A stretch of DNA of 14,157 nucleotides from JASEFH01 sp034679905 (GCA_034679905.1 JAXDAH010000101.1:1-14157); one strand, 5' to 3'; counted from the first letter of the stretch, positions 6,241-13,659 are shown. Program-made: numbers and translations. The notes: a model not told the origin generated them from the sequence alone.

Positions 6241-7116
6241 GTGCTCAGAGATTCCTACAACAGGCCTGTGACGAACCTGCGCGTCAGCCTCACGCAGAGG
6301 TGCAACCTCCGTTGCATATACTGCCACGCAGAGGGGGAAGTCTCCCCCGCATCCGAGCTCACTGCGGAAGAGATTGGAGAGATCCTTCGGGTGGCTGCAG
6401 GTCTGGGCATAAAAAGCGTCAAATTTACCGGCGGTGAACCGCTCCTCCGGCGGGATCTGGTCGAGATCATCGAGTCTGTTCCAGAACAGTTGGAGTCATC
6501 CCTGACTACCAACGCGACGCTCCTCGCAGACCGCGCCCACGAACTGAAGGAGGCCGGGCTCTCGCGGGTGAACATCAGTCTAGACAGCTTGAAGCCGGAT
6601 CGCTACCGCGAGATCACGGGAAGGGACTGCCTCTCGCAGGTGCTCGAGGGTATAGGCGCCGCACTCGACGCCCGATTGACGCCGGTCAAGCTGAACATGG
6701 TTCTCATCGAGGGGTTGAACGAGGACGAGATTCCGGACTTCCTGGCATTCGTGCGGGGCAACCGCGACCTCATCCTCCAGCTGATCGAGCTGATGGAGTT
6801 CAACGACTGCAAGCTGCACGGCAACATCGATGCCATCGAGACCGATCTGGCGAACCGTTCGCGCGAGATCCTTACGCGGCGAATGCACCATCGCAAGAAG
6901 TACTGCCTGGACGGCGCGGAGGTGGAGGTGGTGCGTCCACTGCACAACACCGAGTTCTGCTCCTTCTGCAACCGGCTGCGCGTCACCTCGGACGGGAAAC
7001 TCAAACCCTGCCTCCTGCGCAACGATAACCTGGTGGACGTGCGCGGCCGGCGGGGCGCGGAGCTCGAGGAGCTCTTCCGCACGGCGACCGCGAGGAGAGC
7101 GCCGTTTTTCCGGTAG
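6241..7116 (+). CDS. moaA: GTP 3',8-cyclase MoaA, molybdenum cofactor synthesis
   Basis: MoaA is a radical-SAM enzyme that starts molybdopterin synthesis by cyclising GTP, which MoaC then converts to cyclic pyranopterin phosphate. In methanogens the cofactor is needed for formylmethanofuran and formate dehydrogenases. The radical-SAM cluster motif is Cys21-x3-Cys25-x2-Cys28 (RCNLRCIYC), followed by TGGEP at 63-67. The second cluster is bound by Cys240-x2-Cys243-x13-Cys257 in the C-terminal half. Length is 291 residues, slightly short of bacterial forms. The protein ends in APFFR and lacks the C-terminal Gly-Gly of bacterial MoaA. The GTG start at 6241 is supported by AGGAG 9-10 bases upstream and by SYNRPVTNLRVSLT at the N-terminus. 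No other moa gene is adjacent. Confidence 0.95.
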   Translation: MLRDSYNRPVTNLRVSLTQRCNLRCIYCHAEGEVSPASELTAEEIGEILRVAAGLGIKSVKFTGGEPLLRRDLVEIIESVPEQLESSLTTNATLLADRAHELKEAGLSRVNISLDSLKPDRYREITGRDCLSQVLEGIGAALDARLTPVKLNMVLIEGLNEDEIPDFLAFVRGNRDLILQLIELMEFNDCKLHGNIDAIETDLANRSREILTRRMHHRKKYCLDGAEVEVVRPLHNTEFCSFCNRLRVTSDGKLKPCLLRNDNLVDVRGRRGAELEELFRTATARRAPFFR

Positions 7117-7158
7117 CCGCGATCCGCCGCTCATCCGAATCCCGGTGCACAGCAACGG

Positions 7159-7166
7159 TTTTATAA
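7159..7166 (+). promoter_or_regulatory. TATA box for the unknown gene at 7188
   Basis: TTTTATAA stands out in a GC-rich context, 72 bases wide, between two genes. Its centre is about 25 bases before the ATG at 7188, which predicts a leaderless or nearly leaderless message. A short hairpin CTCC-TACG-GGAG (7173-7184) lies between the box and the ATG. Confidence 0.6.
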
Positions 7167-7187
7167 AGCCGTCTCCTACGGGAGTGT

Positions 7188-7697
7188 ATGCAAGTTGCTA
7201 CCGAATATTTCAACGCGCTGCGGCACCTCTACGAGAAGTCCCTCATGCTGGAGAGCCCGAACGATTTTCATCCGGTGCTGCACTTCTACCTGATGGATTC
7301 GCTGGCGCACCTGGACTATACCCTGGGAGTGCAGGCGTTCAACTTCATGTCGATCAAGAACGAACTGTCGAGGGAGTACCTGCGGTGGCGCATCGACGAG
7401 GAGAAGAAGGGGGAGCGGGCATATTTCCCCGAGTTCGTCAACTGGCTGAAAGAAGAGGACGAGGAGAAGTTCGAGTCCCTTCCGATGGTCTGGCAACTGG
7501 TATACGATCGCGAGAGCAGCGGGGGCTACCGCAGTTTCCGCCTGGTGATCGATCCGGACAGCACGCAGCCCATTCCGGCACGATTCTTCATCGACGCCAT
7601 CGACGAGTTCTTCGATAAAGCGTTTATCAAAAGCCTGTACAGGGGCGCTTCGCTCGCCAACCTCTTCGAGAGCTTTAGCGAGAAGAGAGCTGCCTGA
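7188..7697 (+). CDS. Unknown acidic soluble protein
   Basis: I do not recognise this 169-residue protein. It starts MQVATEYFNALRHLYEKSLM and appears mostly helical, with a charged stretch RIDEEKKGERAYFPEFVNWL around 68-87 and a run of acidic residues (KEEDEEKFES) just after. The second half has aromatic and acidic helices (FIDAIDEFFDKAF). There is no signal peptide, membrane segment or cysteine pair, so it is probably cytosolic. A strong TATA box sets the start. The next gene, an M20 peptidase, begins 12 bases after its stop with its own ribosome-binding site, so the two are probably co-transcribed and may act together. Codon use looks like the GC-rich neighbours. Confidence 0.8.
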   Translation: MQVATEYFNALRHLYEKSLMLESPNDFHPVLHFYLMDSLAHLDYTLGVQAFNFMSIKNELSREYLRWRIDEEKKGERAYFPEFVNWLKEEDEEKFESLPMVWQLVYDRESSGGYRSFRLVIDPDSTQPIPARFFIDAIDEFFDKAFIKSLYRGASLANLFESFSEKRAA

Positions 7698-7709
7698 CGG
7701 TGGATCTGC

Positions 7710-8870
7710 ATGGATGTGGCGCGCCTCTGCTCGGATCTGGTCCAGATAGAGAGCGAGAACCCCCCGGGGAGGACCGCAGAGGTGATCGAGTATATCTGCG
7801 GCTATCTGGATGCCCTGGGGATCCAGAGTACGGTTATCCGGAATCGGGGCGGGCGCGACAATCTGGTCGCCGTCTCGCCCGAGAGCACCCTCCTGCTGTG
7901 CGGTCACGTAGACGTGGTTCCAGCCCTGCGCGATGGCTGGCGGTACGACCCCTATGCCGGATGCCTGCGGGAGGGATTCGTGTGGGGGCGGGGTGCGAGC
8001 GACATGAAGGGAGGCTGCGCCGCGCTCCTGCATGCTCTGAAGGCCGCTCTGGAAGCGGGGCTTGAGCCGAAGGCGAACCTCGCATTCGTCTGCGACGAGG
8101 AGAGCGGGGGCGAGTTCGGTATCCGCCAGGTGCTGCAGAAGCGTCTGCTGCCTCCCACCGACTGCCTGATTGCTGAACCGACTCCTCCTTTGAGCCCCGT
8201 GCTCGGGCAGAAAGGGCTGTGCCGCCTGCGCCTGGAGTTCTCGGGGGAGCCTGGCCATGGATCGCTGTACCCGCAGGTGGGGAGATCGGCGGTGATGGAA
8301 GCATTTGCGCTGCTGGAGCATGTGAAGGCGATCCATGCGAAGGAGTACGAGGGGCCAGCCGAACTTGCAGGCATCATCGACCAGTCGTCGCGGGTACTGG
8401 AGGGCATCTTCGGGGTGCAGGATGTATTGCGGAGGGTGACCTACAATCCCGGGCGGATAGAGGGCGGCGAGAAGGCGAATATCGTCGCCCAGCACTGCAG
8501 CCTGGAGCTGGACATGCGCATGCCGTTCGGGTGCTCGGTCCAGAATCTATTGAACGATATCAAGCGGCATGCGCCGCGTGCCACGATCACCGTGATGGAC
8601 TGCGCCGAGCCGGGGTTCACCGCCCCCGACGCTCCCCTTGTCGGTATCCTGTCGACGGAGATCGAGCGTGTGTATGCGGGGAAAGCCGTCCCGATCGTGC
8701 AGTGGGCAGCGAGCGATGCCAAGTTTCTCCGAAAAGCCGGCTTTTCGGTGGTGGAGTACGGGCCGGGGGAGCTCGCCACGCTCCATGCGGTGGACGAGCG
8801 GGTAGCGATCCGTCAGCTGGAGAAGGCGGCGGAGATCTACCAAGGGCTCATTTTGAAATACTCTTCATAA
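7710..8870 (+). CDS. M20 family metallopeptidase (ArgE/DapE/carboxypeptidase G2 type)
   Basis: This is a zinc-dependent deacylase or peptidase that hydrolyses an amide bond next to a free carboxylate. All five expected metal ligands are visible: His66 and Asp68 region (GHVDVV), Asp98 (GRGASDMKGG), Glu131 with catalytic Glu130 (CDEESGG), Glu156 (AEPT), and His359 near the C-terminus (TLHAVDER). His183 in GHGS marks the dimerisation lid. The 386-residue length is typical. GGTGGATC lies 6 bases before the ATG. The substrate cannot be read from sequence. DapE-like desuccinylase is tempting because dapA and dapB are in the window, but methanogens generally use the aminotransferase DapL, so a dipeptidase or acetylornithine-type deacylase is equally possible. 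Confidence 0.9.
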   Translation: MDVARLCSDLVQIESENPPGRTAEVIEYICGYLDALGIQSTVIRNRGGRDNLVAVSPESTLLLCGHVDVVPALRDGWRYDPYAGCLREGFVWGRGASDMKGGCAALLHALKAALEAGLEPKANLAFVCDEESGGEFGIRQVLQKRLLPPTDCLIAEPTPPLSPVLGQKGLCRLRLEFSGEPGHGSLYPQVGRSAVMEAFALLEHVKAIHAKEYEGPAELAGIIDQSSRVLEGIFGVQDVLRRVTYNPGRIEGGEKANIVAQHCSLELDMRMPFGCSVQNLLNDIKRHAPRATITVMDCAEPGFTAPDAPLVGILSTEIERVYAGKAVPIVQWAASDAKFLRKAGFSVVEYGPGELATLHAVDERVAIRQLEKAAEIYQGLILKYSS

Positions 8871-8884
8871 TCATCCGCATTAGA

Positions 8885-8900
8885 GCGTTCAAAAGGACGC
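8885..8900 (+). terminator. Hairpin after the M20 peptidase gene
   Basis: GCGTTC (8885-8890) pairs with GGACGC (8895-8900), six pairs including one G-T, around an AAAA loop, 14 bases after the stop codon. The downstream sequence is AT-rich with short T-runs. It fits a 3' end but could be chance. Confidence 0.35.
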
Positions 8901-8931
8901 AATTGCATCTCAAAATGTCATTTCATATCTC

Positions 8932-8939
8932 TTTTATAC
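8932..8939 (+). promoter_or_regulatory. TATA box for the GT39 gene
   Basis: TTTTATAC is centred about 32 bases before the ATG at 8968. It predicts a leader of about five bases with no ribosome-binding site, and it supports 8968 over the later in-frame ATGs. Confidence 0.5.
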
Positions 8940-8967
8940 TGATTTTTCAAATACTAATTCGATCGGG

Positions 8968-10485
8968 ATGGGCAAATCGTCTACGGGAAAGCGAAAAAGG
9001 ACCTATATGAGAAGGATTGAAAAACAGAATGAGGAGATGCCGCCGCCGGAGACCAAAACGCCCTTGCCAAGCTGGGGAACCAGAATTATTGCCCCCTTGA
9101 ATACTGATCGATATCTCCAGGCCCTCTTCGTGTTGACCCTGATGGGTGCGTTCCTGAGATTTTATCATCTAGATTATAACTCGCTGTGGCTGGACGAAGC
9201 GGCAACACTGAATTTTGCACGCCAATCCCCTGCAGACATCTGGCAGATTACTGCAGGTGGAGAGTTCAACCCGCCACTTTTTTACTGGATAGAACATTTC
9301 ATGCTCATTGTCGGGGATTCAGAGTTCGTTCTTCGGTTTGTTCCTGCACTATTCGGGGTTATGACGATACCGCTAATCTACGCTCTCGGAAAGGAGCTCG
9401 TAGATAGATCCACAGGATTGATTGCAGCAATATTGTTGACATTCTCCCCGATGCACGTATTTTATTCCCAGGATGCACGGGCATACACCATCTCGGTGTT
9501 TTTCGTGATTCTTGCGGCACTTTTTTACATAAAAGCGATGGAGCTAGAGGATTATCGGCTCTGGATGCTGTTTGGAATTGCCGCCGCCGTATCGTTCTGG
9601 TTGCATTTTTACACAATCCTGGCGATAGCTGCGATTCTTATGCATGCACTCCTAGTAAGTGCCAAACAAATTCAGGAACGCATCCGATATCTTGCAGTTT
9701 CTCTAGCCACGATTCTTCTCCTCACTCTGCCTATAATCATTGTGACCATTCCGTTGTTTGCCAAACGGACAGCGTCGTCACCCACATTCGGCTATCAGGG
9801 TTTGCTGGTTATTCAGCAGACGTTTATCCAATTTGCTGGATTTAATGATGCAATTGCAGCTGCTTTCATGGGATTGTTTATCTTGGGATTGACTTTGTGG
9901 TTTTACTCGGATAAGCAAAAGGCGGCTTTTATACTAATTTTTATTGGTGTCCCTCTCGCGCTGAGCATCCTTCTGTCCTACCGAATGCCTTTCATCCCCC
10001 GCCATCTACTATACGTATTGCCATTGTTCCTGATTGGCGTTGCATATTCTTCATACCTCTTTACACGCTTTTTCTCTCATAAAACTCCTGTTTATCTGCT
10101 TATTCTTTGCCTGGTTGCCGTCAATCTGCCCTATTTGCATGGATATTATACGACTTATCAAAAAGAGGACTGGAGAGGATTCTCCGATCAATTAGCCGCG
10201 ATGACAGGGGATGGTGATATTGTTATTACTGTCCCTGAATATATCCATCTTCCATTGGATTACTACTATAGCAATATTAGCGATAACACTCTCCAGTTTG
10301 GAGCGTCCTCTGCTGCCGATCTGGAGCAGCTATCCCAGCATAAACAAGATAACAATAAGTTCTTCTATGTTGTAACCGCGGATATTATTGCTCAGAATCC
10401 AGAGGGAGATGCACTGGCATGGTTGCAGGAGAAGAGCCGGAGCATCGGGAGCCACACGGGGATTCATATGTTTACTTTAAGATAA
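8968..10485 (+). CDS. GT39/ArnT-type polytopic membrane glycosyltransferase
   Basis: The 505-residue protein has a charged cytosolic N-terminus of about 48 residues and then many hydrophobic helices. The first extracytoplasmic loop carries NSLWLDEAA (Asp76, Glu77), the acidic catalytic pair typical of PMT/ArnT/GT39 enzymes, followed by EFNPPLFYW at 99-107 and SQDARAYT at 167-174, also conserved. Such enzymes use polyprenyl-phosphate sugars on the outer face to decorate proteins or lipids. The C-terminal 120 residues are soluble. The gene is visibly AT-richer than the genes to its left. It converges, 16 bases apart, on a GT2/UPF0104 pair that could supply its donor. The acceptor is unknown. 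Confidence 0.85.
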   Translation: MGKSSTGKRKRTYMRRIEKQNEEMPPPETKTPLPSWGTRIIAPLNTDRYLQALFVLTLMGAFLRFYHLDYNSLWLDEAATLNFARQSPADIWQITAGGEFNPPLFYWIEHFMLIVGDSEFVLRFVPALFGVMTIPLIYALGKELVDRSTGLIAAILLTFSPMHVFYSQDARAYTISVFFVILAALFYIKAMELEDYRLWMLFGIAAAVSFWLHFYTILAIAAILMHALLVSAKQIQERIRYLAVSLATILLLTLPIIIVTIPLFAKRTASSPTFGYQGLLVIQQTFIQFAGFNDAIAAAFMGLFILGLTLWFYSDKQKAAFILIFIGVPLALSILLSYRMPFIPRHLLYVLPLFLIGVAYSSYLFTRFFSHKTPVYLLILCLVAVNLPYLHGYYTTYQKEDWRGFSDQLAAMTGDGDIVITVPEYIHLPLDYYYSNISDNTLQFGASSAADLEQLSQHKQDNNKFFYVVTADIIAQNPEGDALAWLQEKSRSIGSHTGIHMFTLR

Positions 10486-10501
10486 AGGTTGATATGGGTC
10501 G

Positions 10502-11233
10502 TCAACTCCAACGAACTCCCAAATATTTTACCTTAAAAATTTTTAGCAAGAGCCTGACATGGTTGTTAATCTCTCTTTTTACATTAATTTTCGATTCCCC
10601 CCTTTCTCGTCGGTGAAGTGCCACCGGGATCTCAACAACTTTCTTGTTATGTATGATTAACTTCGCAAGGATCTCTGCATTAATATCAAATCCATTGCTC
10701 TCAATATCCATTGCACAGAGCGCTTCTCTTTTATATAGGCGAAAGATCGGGCTGACGCTGGTAATGTTCGAGCCAAGCATCATTCTATAGAGTGAATTGA
10801 CTGCACGGCTTAGAACTAGCCTAACAAAGGAGACATCATTTACAGGATTTTTAAACAAATATGGCGATCCGGAAACACAATCAGCCCCTGTTCGGTTGTA
10901 TGCCTCAATCAATCTACCGATCTCCGCTGGTCTGAATGTGAGATCGGAGTCTATCGTAACGATGAGGTTTCCATTGCTATGGTTTATACCGGTTCGAACT
11001 GCAGCACCCATCCCTTTATTTGTACCATGTGCAATGACACGCACGTCTTTTCGCATACTTTCCATCATCTGCAGCTGCAGGAGAGTGTCATCCTGACTCC
11101 CATCATCTACCATAATGTATTCGACAGCGAATCTCGCGCTTTCGGCGATCGAGTCGACAACAGGGAACAGTAAAGAGTCGTAGGTAATGATGTTCTCTCT
11201 CTCATTGTATAGGGGAACTACAATCGAGATCAT
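10502..11233 (-). CDS. GT2 family dolichyl-phosphate sugar synthase-like glycosyltransferase
   Basis: This 243-residue protein is a GT-A fold transferase resembling dolichyl-phosphate mannose synthase. It starts MISIVVPLYNERENI, has VDDGSQDDT with Asp43 and Asp44 for the nucleotide sugar, DSD at 95-97 as the metal-binding DxD, SPIFRLYKREAL (161-172) and the late RRERGESKI (208-216) typical of DPM-type enzymes. There are no membrane helices, so it probably acts at the cytosolic membrane face, loading a lipid phosphate carrier. Its start overlaps the end of the UPF0104 gene by 32 bases, implying coupled translation. In haloarchaeal AglD the two parts are one protein in the reverse order. The sugar is unknown. 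Confidence 0.88.
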   Translation of the reverse strand: MISIVVPLYNERENIITYDSLLFPVVDSIAESARFAVEYIMVDDGSQDDTLLQLQMMESMRKDVRVIAHGTNKGMGAAVRTGINHSNGNLIVTIDSDLTFRPAEIGRLIEAYNRTGADCVSGSPYLFKNPVNDVSFVRLVLSRAVNSLYRMMLGSNITSVSPIFRLYKREALCAMDIESNGFDINAEILAKLIIHNKKVVEIPVALHRRERGESKINVKREINNHVRLLLKIFKVKYLGVRWS

Positions 11234-12179
11234 TTTTCACCTCTCTCAACTCTTTCATCGAAAATCTCGAGAAAATTATACCTAATAGGAGAGCAAAATA
11301 CATCGATAGCAGTCTGTCTGTTAGTACAATCGCCATCGAAGTCACGGTATCACAACCCGTCTGGGTGATGAGGTAGCTAAGTGATCCTTCGGTGATCCCG
11401 ATGCCCAGGGGTATCTGAGTAACTAATCCTGCAATAATCGAGAGGCTGAAAAAAGTGGCCGCAGACAAGGGATGCATATAGAATCCAAAAGCAAGAGCGA
11501 TACACCAAAGGCGGAGAAATTCGAACACAAGGGAGATCAGGGTGATGACAAATACTGCAGCTACGGGCACAAGAGACAGCTTTCGTACGTTGATCCGGAA
11601 CTGTTCGTTTTTCGAGAACGAAGGGATTTTTACAATTAATCTCTGTACTAAATCTGCAAACCTGTTTGCCTTCATAAAAAAAAGGCCCAACGCAACGAGC
11701 AACAATAAAGAGACTCCTAAAACTATTAATAAAAACTGCTGGATCTCAATAAAGACCATCAAGGCAGCAAATACGAATAGAATCGCCAATTCAAAGAATC
11801 TCTCATAAAAAAGCATGGATGCACCATCGGGATAACTTAAAGAATATTTTTCTTTCATGAAATAGGCTTTGTAAACATCTCCTACTTTTCCCGGTGTAAT
11901 ATTCGCAAAGAAGAAACTTGAAATGCTAACCAAAGCTGACTCGTACCAGGAGAGATCTCGATCGTATTTCGAACTGAGATACTTCCATCGGTAGACTTTT
12001 ATTAAGATATTGCCAATAGATAGGCCAAATGCTGCGAGTAGCAGCAAGATATCGGCGCCCAAGATTATCTGGACATTATTGAGAATTCCAGAATTCAATA
12101 TTGTAAAAGCGAGAATAACCAGACCTGCTCCCAGCAATAGTCCCTGAATAGATTGTTTCTGAATGGAGGGAAGCGACAT
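11202..12179 (-). CDS. UPF0104/AglD-type flippase-like integral membrane protein
   Basis: The 325-residue protein has roughly eight hydrophobic segments and the hallmarks of the lysylphosphatidylglycerol-synthase-like membrane domain (UPF0104): NITPGKVGDVYKAYFM at 93-108, YERFFEL at 125-131, and QIPLGIGITEG at 255-265. Members are found alone or fused to glycosyltransferases, as in AglD of the Haloferax N-glycosylation pathway, and are thought to handle or flip lipid-linked precursors. The start at 12179 has only a weak AGG upstream, with an A/T-rich box about 27 bases before it. It leads a two-gene leftward unit with the GT2 enzyme. Base composition is AT-rich like its partners. Confidence 0.88.
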   Translation of the reverse strand: MSLPSIQKQSIQGLLLGAGLVILAFTILNSGILNNVQIILGADILLLLAAFGLSIGNILIKVYRWKYLSSKYDRDLSWYESALVSISSFFFANITPGKVGDVYKAYFMKEKYSLSYPDGASMLFYERFFELAILFVFAALMVFIEIQQFLLIVLGVSLLLLVALGLFFMKANRFADLVQRLIVKIPSFSKNEQFRINVRKLSLVPVAAVFVITLISLVFEFLRLWCIALAFGFYMHPLSAATFFSLSIIAGLVTQIPLGIGITEGSLSYLITQTGCDTVTSMAIVLTDRLLSMYFALLLGIIFSRFSMKELREVKNDLDCSSPIQ

Positions 12180-12310
12180 GGATGCCTGAAATGTTTCAGA
12201 TATTTTTTAGTAGGTTTTTTTTCACGGTTTTTTCCGAGAAGACCCTTGTATGCAGTAATTGGTTTAGGGCTAATACATATATCAACACAATATTTTTCCT
12301 GTACTACTTA

Positions 12311-12366
12311 TGTTCAACGATCAGTGTTTAAAAGTTGTATTGTATGTTTAAATGTTCAATCGATCA
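12311..12366 (+). repeat. Duplicated motif TGTTCAA(T)CGATCA
   Basis: TGTTCAACGATCA at 12311-12323 recurs as TGTTCAATCGATCA at 12353-12366, start to start 42 bases, or about four helical turns. GTTTAAA also occurs twice between them. The pattern could be paired regulator-binding sites. No regulator is known. Confidence 0.4.
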
Positions 12367-12698
12367 AAGTCGTAGTTTCGATATCAGGATTTTTGACGTA
12401 TCTGCATCTGATCAGGAACCCAACGCGACCTTCAAGGCAATCAGATATACATTTTTTTCCACCAGGAACGCATCCCCTGAAAATTGAGCCGGCATGGCGG
12501 TAGGATCGAGCGAATATCAGGATATTACGGCATCATATACTGACGGTAGGTGAGATGCCATGGTGCCTGGCGACTCTTGAAATGATGGCAAATTATGTCC
12601 AATTCGATAGTTTCACCGTGATAGTTACGATCTCAATTGGATCTTTCGTAATAAATTTCTGCAAATCCCTTTTTATATTGATATTTAATTTGTAAAAG

Positions 12699-12708
12699 CA
12701 TAAATAAA
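12699..12708 (+). promoter_or_regulatory. TATA-like box for the lipoprotein gene
   Basis: CATAAATAAA is centred about 27 bases before the ATG at 12731, predicting a leaderless transcript, in keeping with the absence of a ribosome-binding site. A second box, TTTTATAT at 12671-12678, would give a leader of about 30 bases. Confidence 0.45.
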
Positions 12709-12730
12709 TGTTCTGCAAAATCATACACTG

Positions 12731-13378
12731 ATGACACAGATTCGGCATATTGTCCTGGCAATGCTTCTTCTGGGCGTCCTGTGCCTGACAGCAGGGTGTA
12801 CCGCTGCCGAAAAAGGCAGCGTTCAACCGCCCTGGTTCCCTCCGGCGACCACCACGCCCTCCACCTCCGGCAGCGCAACCCCCGCCCCAACGCTCACCTA
12901 CGTGACGATAGCAACCCCCTACCCGGCCACGCCCACGGCCACCCGCGGGATACCGACCCCCACCTTCAGGACGCCTCCGGTGAATCAGGGTGGAAACGAG
13001 TATCTGGAGATATTCAAAGACACGATGTACTTCAACTATAACACGACCGCTCTCGAGTATGACGTCCAGACTCCGCCGTTCATCATCAAGTACAATATCA
13101 TCCCGGCCACGGTGACGCGGGAGATAGTGATTATTAAAAAGGATGGGTCCCGAGAGACCATACACGACACAAACATTGACGACCAGTCCTGGTTTGAGAT
13201 CGCCGTGCGGGACAGGGAGTCCGGGCAGGTAATCAAGAATATGGGATTTGGTACCCAATACCGGCAGACGAGTACACAGGGTCAGATCACAATTCTTAGT
13301 AGCGGCTCCTATCACATCGATCTGCGCGGAGGAAAGAACATCCGGGTCGATCTCTGCATGACCGTTGGGAATAGTTAA
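12731..13378 (+). CDS. Predicted surface lipoprotein, function unknown
   Basis: The 215-residue protein begins MTQIRHIVLAMLLLGVLCLTAGC, a signal peptide with a lipobox (LTAGC) placing the lipid-modified Cys at 23. A linker rich in P, T, S and A runs to about residue 75, a likely stalk and O-glycosylation target. A globular domain of about 135 residues follows, with beta-strand-like alternation (FIIKYNIIP, REIVIIKKDGS, SYHIDLRGGKNIRVDLCM), probably an Ig- or C2-like sandwich; I cannot name a family. Composition returns to GC-rich. It sits beside the glycan genes, so it could be one of their substrates, but that is speculation. Confidence 0.8.
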   Translation: MTQIRHIVLAMLLLGVLCLTAGCTAAEKGSVQPPWFPPATTTPSTSGSATPAPTLTYVTIATPYPATPTATRGIPTPTFRTPPVNQGGNEYLEIFKDTMYFNYNTTALEYDVQTPPFIIKYNIIPATVTREIVIIKKDGSRETIHDTNIDDQSWFEIAVRDRESGQVIKNMGFGTQYRQTSTQGQITILSSGSYHIDLRGGKNIRVDLCMTVGNS

Positions 13379-13382
13379 TATC
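13375..13382 (+). promoter_or_regulatory. TATA-like box for the four-cysteine protein
   Basis: TTAATATC overlaps the lipoprotein stop codon and is centred about 27 bases before the ATG at 13405. No ribosome-binding site precedes that ATG, so a leaderless message fits. Confidence 0.4.
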
Positions 13383-13404
13383 GGATCGCTTCCATCTCTT
13401 TTTC

Positions 13405-13539
13405 ATGCCGACATGCCGTGACTGCTCCTTCTATACGCCACGGAGCGACAGGGAGGGCGAGTGCAAAATTCAAGGCGCTGTACCCGCGGACAGAGAGGCG
13501 GAGCGGTGCCCTTCCCGAACATTTCGCCCGCGAACGTAG
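13405..13539 (+). CDS. Small four-cysteine protein, probable metal binder
   Basis: This 44-residue protein begins MPTCRDCSFYTPRSDREGEC and ends CPSRTFRPRT. The cysteines lie at 4, 7, 20 and 35 (C-x2-C-x12-C-x14-C), a spacing that suggests a zinc or iron site. Small proteins of the form CxxCxFxxP...GxC...VPADREA..CPxxxFxPR recur in methanogens and in small subunits of some glycyl-radical enzymes, where they bind an iron-sulfur cluster. The coding case rests on this pattern and on the upstream TATA-like box. No ribosome-binding site is present. It lies between the lipoprotein gene and tRNA-Arg. The partner is unknown. Confidence 0.65.
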   Translation: MPTCRDCSFYTPRSDREGECKIQGAVPADREAERCPSRTFRPRT

Positions 13540-13551
13540 AGCAGACAATCA

Positions 13552-13560
13552 TTTTAAGTG
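13552..13560 (+). promoter_or_regulatory. Possible tRNA promoter box
   Basis: TTTTAAGTG is centred about 32 bases before the mature tRNA 5' end, the usual archaeal distance allowing for a short 5' leader removed by RNase P. Confidence 0.4.
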
Positions 13561-13587
13561 CTAATAGCGACAAAATAGTATGGCACG

Positions 13588-13659
13588 GTCCCGGTAGGGT
13601 AGTGGATATCCTAGAAGCCTGCGGAGCTTTTGACCCGGGTTCAAGTCCCGGCCGGGGCG
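13588..13659 (+). tRNA. tRNA-Arg, anticodon GCG
   Basis: The 72-base sequence folds as a cloverleaf. The acceptor GTCCCGG pairs with CCGGGGC. The D arm begins GGGT and has GTGG in its loop. The anticodon stem GAAGC/GCTTT encloses CTGCGGA, with T33 followed by the anticodon GCG. The variable loop is TGAC, and the T arm is CCGGG-TTCAAGT-CCCGG. The anticodon reads CGC and CGT. A20 and C35, known arginine identity bases, are present. The discriminator is G and no CCA is encoded, as is common in archaea. No intron is seen in the anticodon loop. Confidence 0.93.

Larger units (their letters stand above)
12180..12730. other. AT-rich divergent spacer, no gene recognised
   Basis: This spacer of about 550 bases separates the UPF0104 and lipoprotein genes. 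Frames crossing it contain no recognisable protein. It holds several T-runs (12203-12233 and 12452-12458), a duplicated 13-14 bp motif, a 14-bp palindrome AATATCAGGATATT at 12513-12526, and a GC-richer island around 12420-12580. It could be a control region for both neighbours, or the scar of a lost gene or mobile element. Confidence 0.5.

Noticed and set aside
5378..6271. A 297-codon open frame on the plus strand across the rlmE-moaA gap
   Set aside because: It has no ribosome-binding site, no protein motif, a composition rich in R, P, S and G, and it runs into moaA out of frame. Long stop-free frames are expected in GC-rich DNA.
7173..7184. CTCC-TACG-GGAG hairpin with a UNCG-type loop before the gene at 7188
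   Set aside because: The TATA box predicts transcription starting at about the ATG, so the hairpin would not be in the RNA.
7176..8495. A 439-codon minus-strand frame opposite the M20 gene
   Set aside because: It is long but antisense to two better-supported genes, with no motif and an H-, Q-, R- and L-heavy composition typical of antisense shadows.
12153..12503. A 116-codon frame through the AT-rich spacer
   Set aside because: It starts inside the UPF0104 gene and shows no family resemblance; F- and S-rich content follows from the T-runs.
13588..13659. tRNA-Arg as an integration site for a mobile element
   Set aside because: No integrase gene and no downstream copy of the tRNA 3' end is seen within the window.
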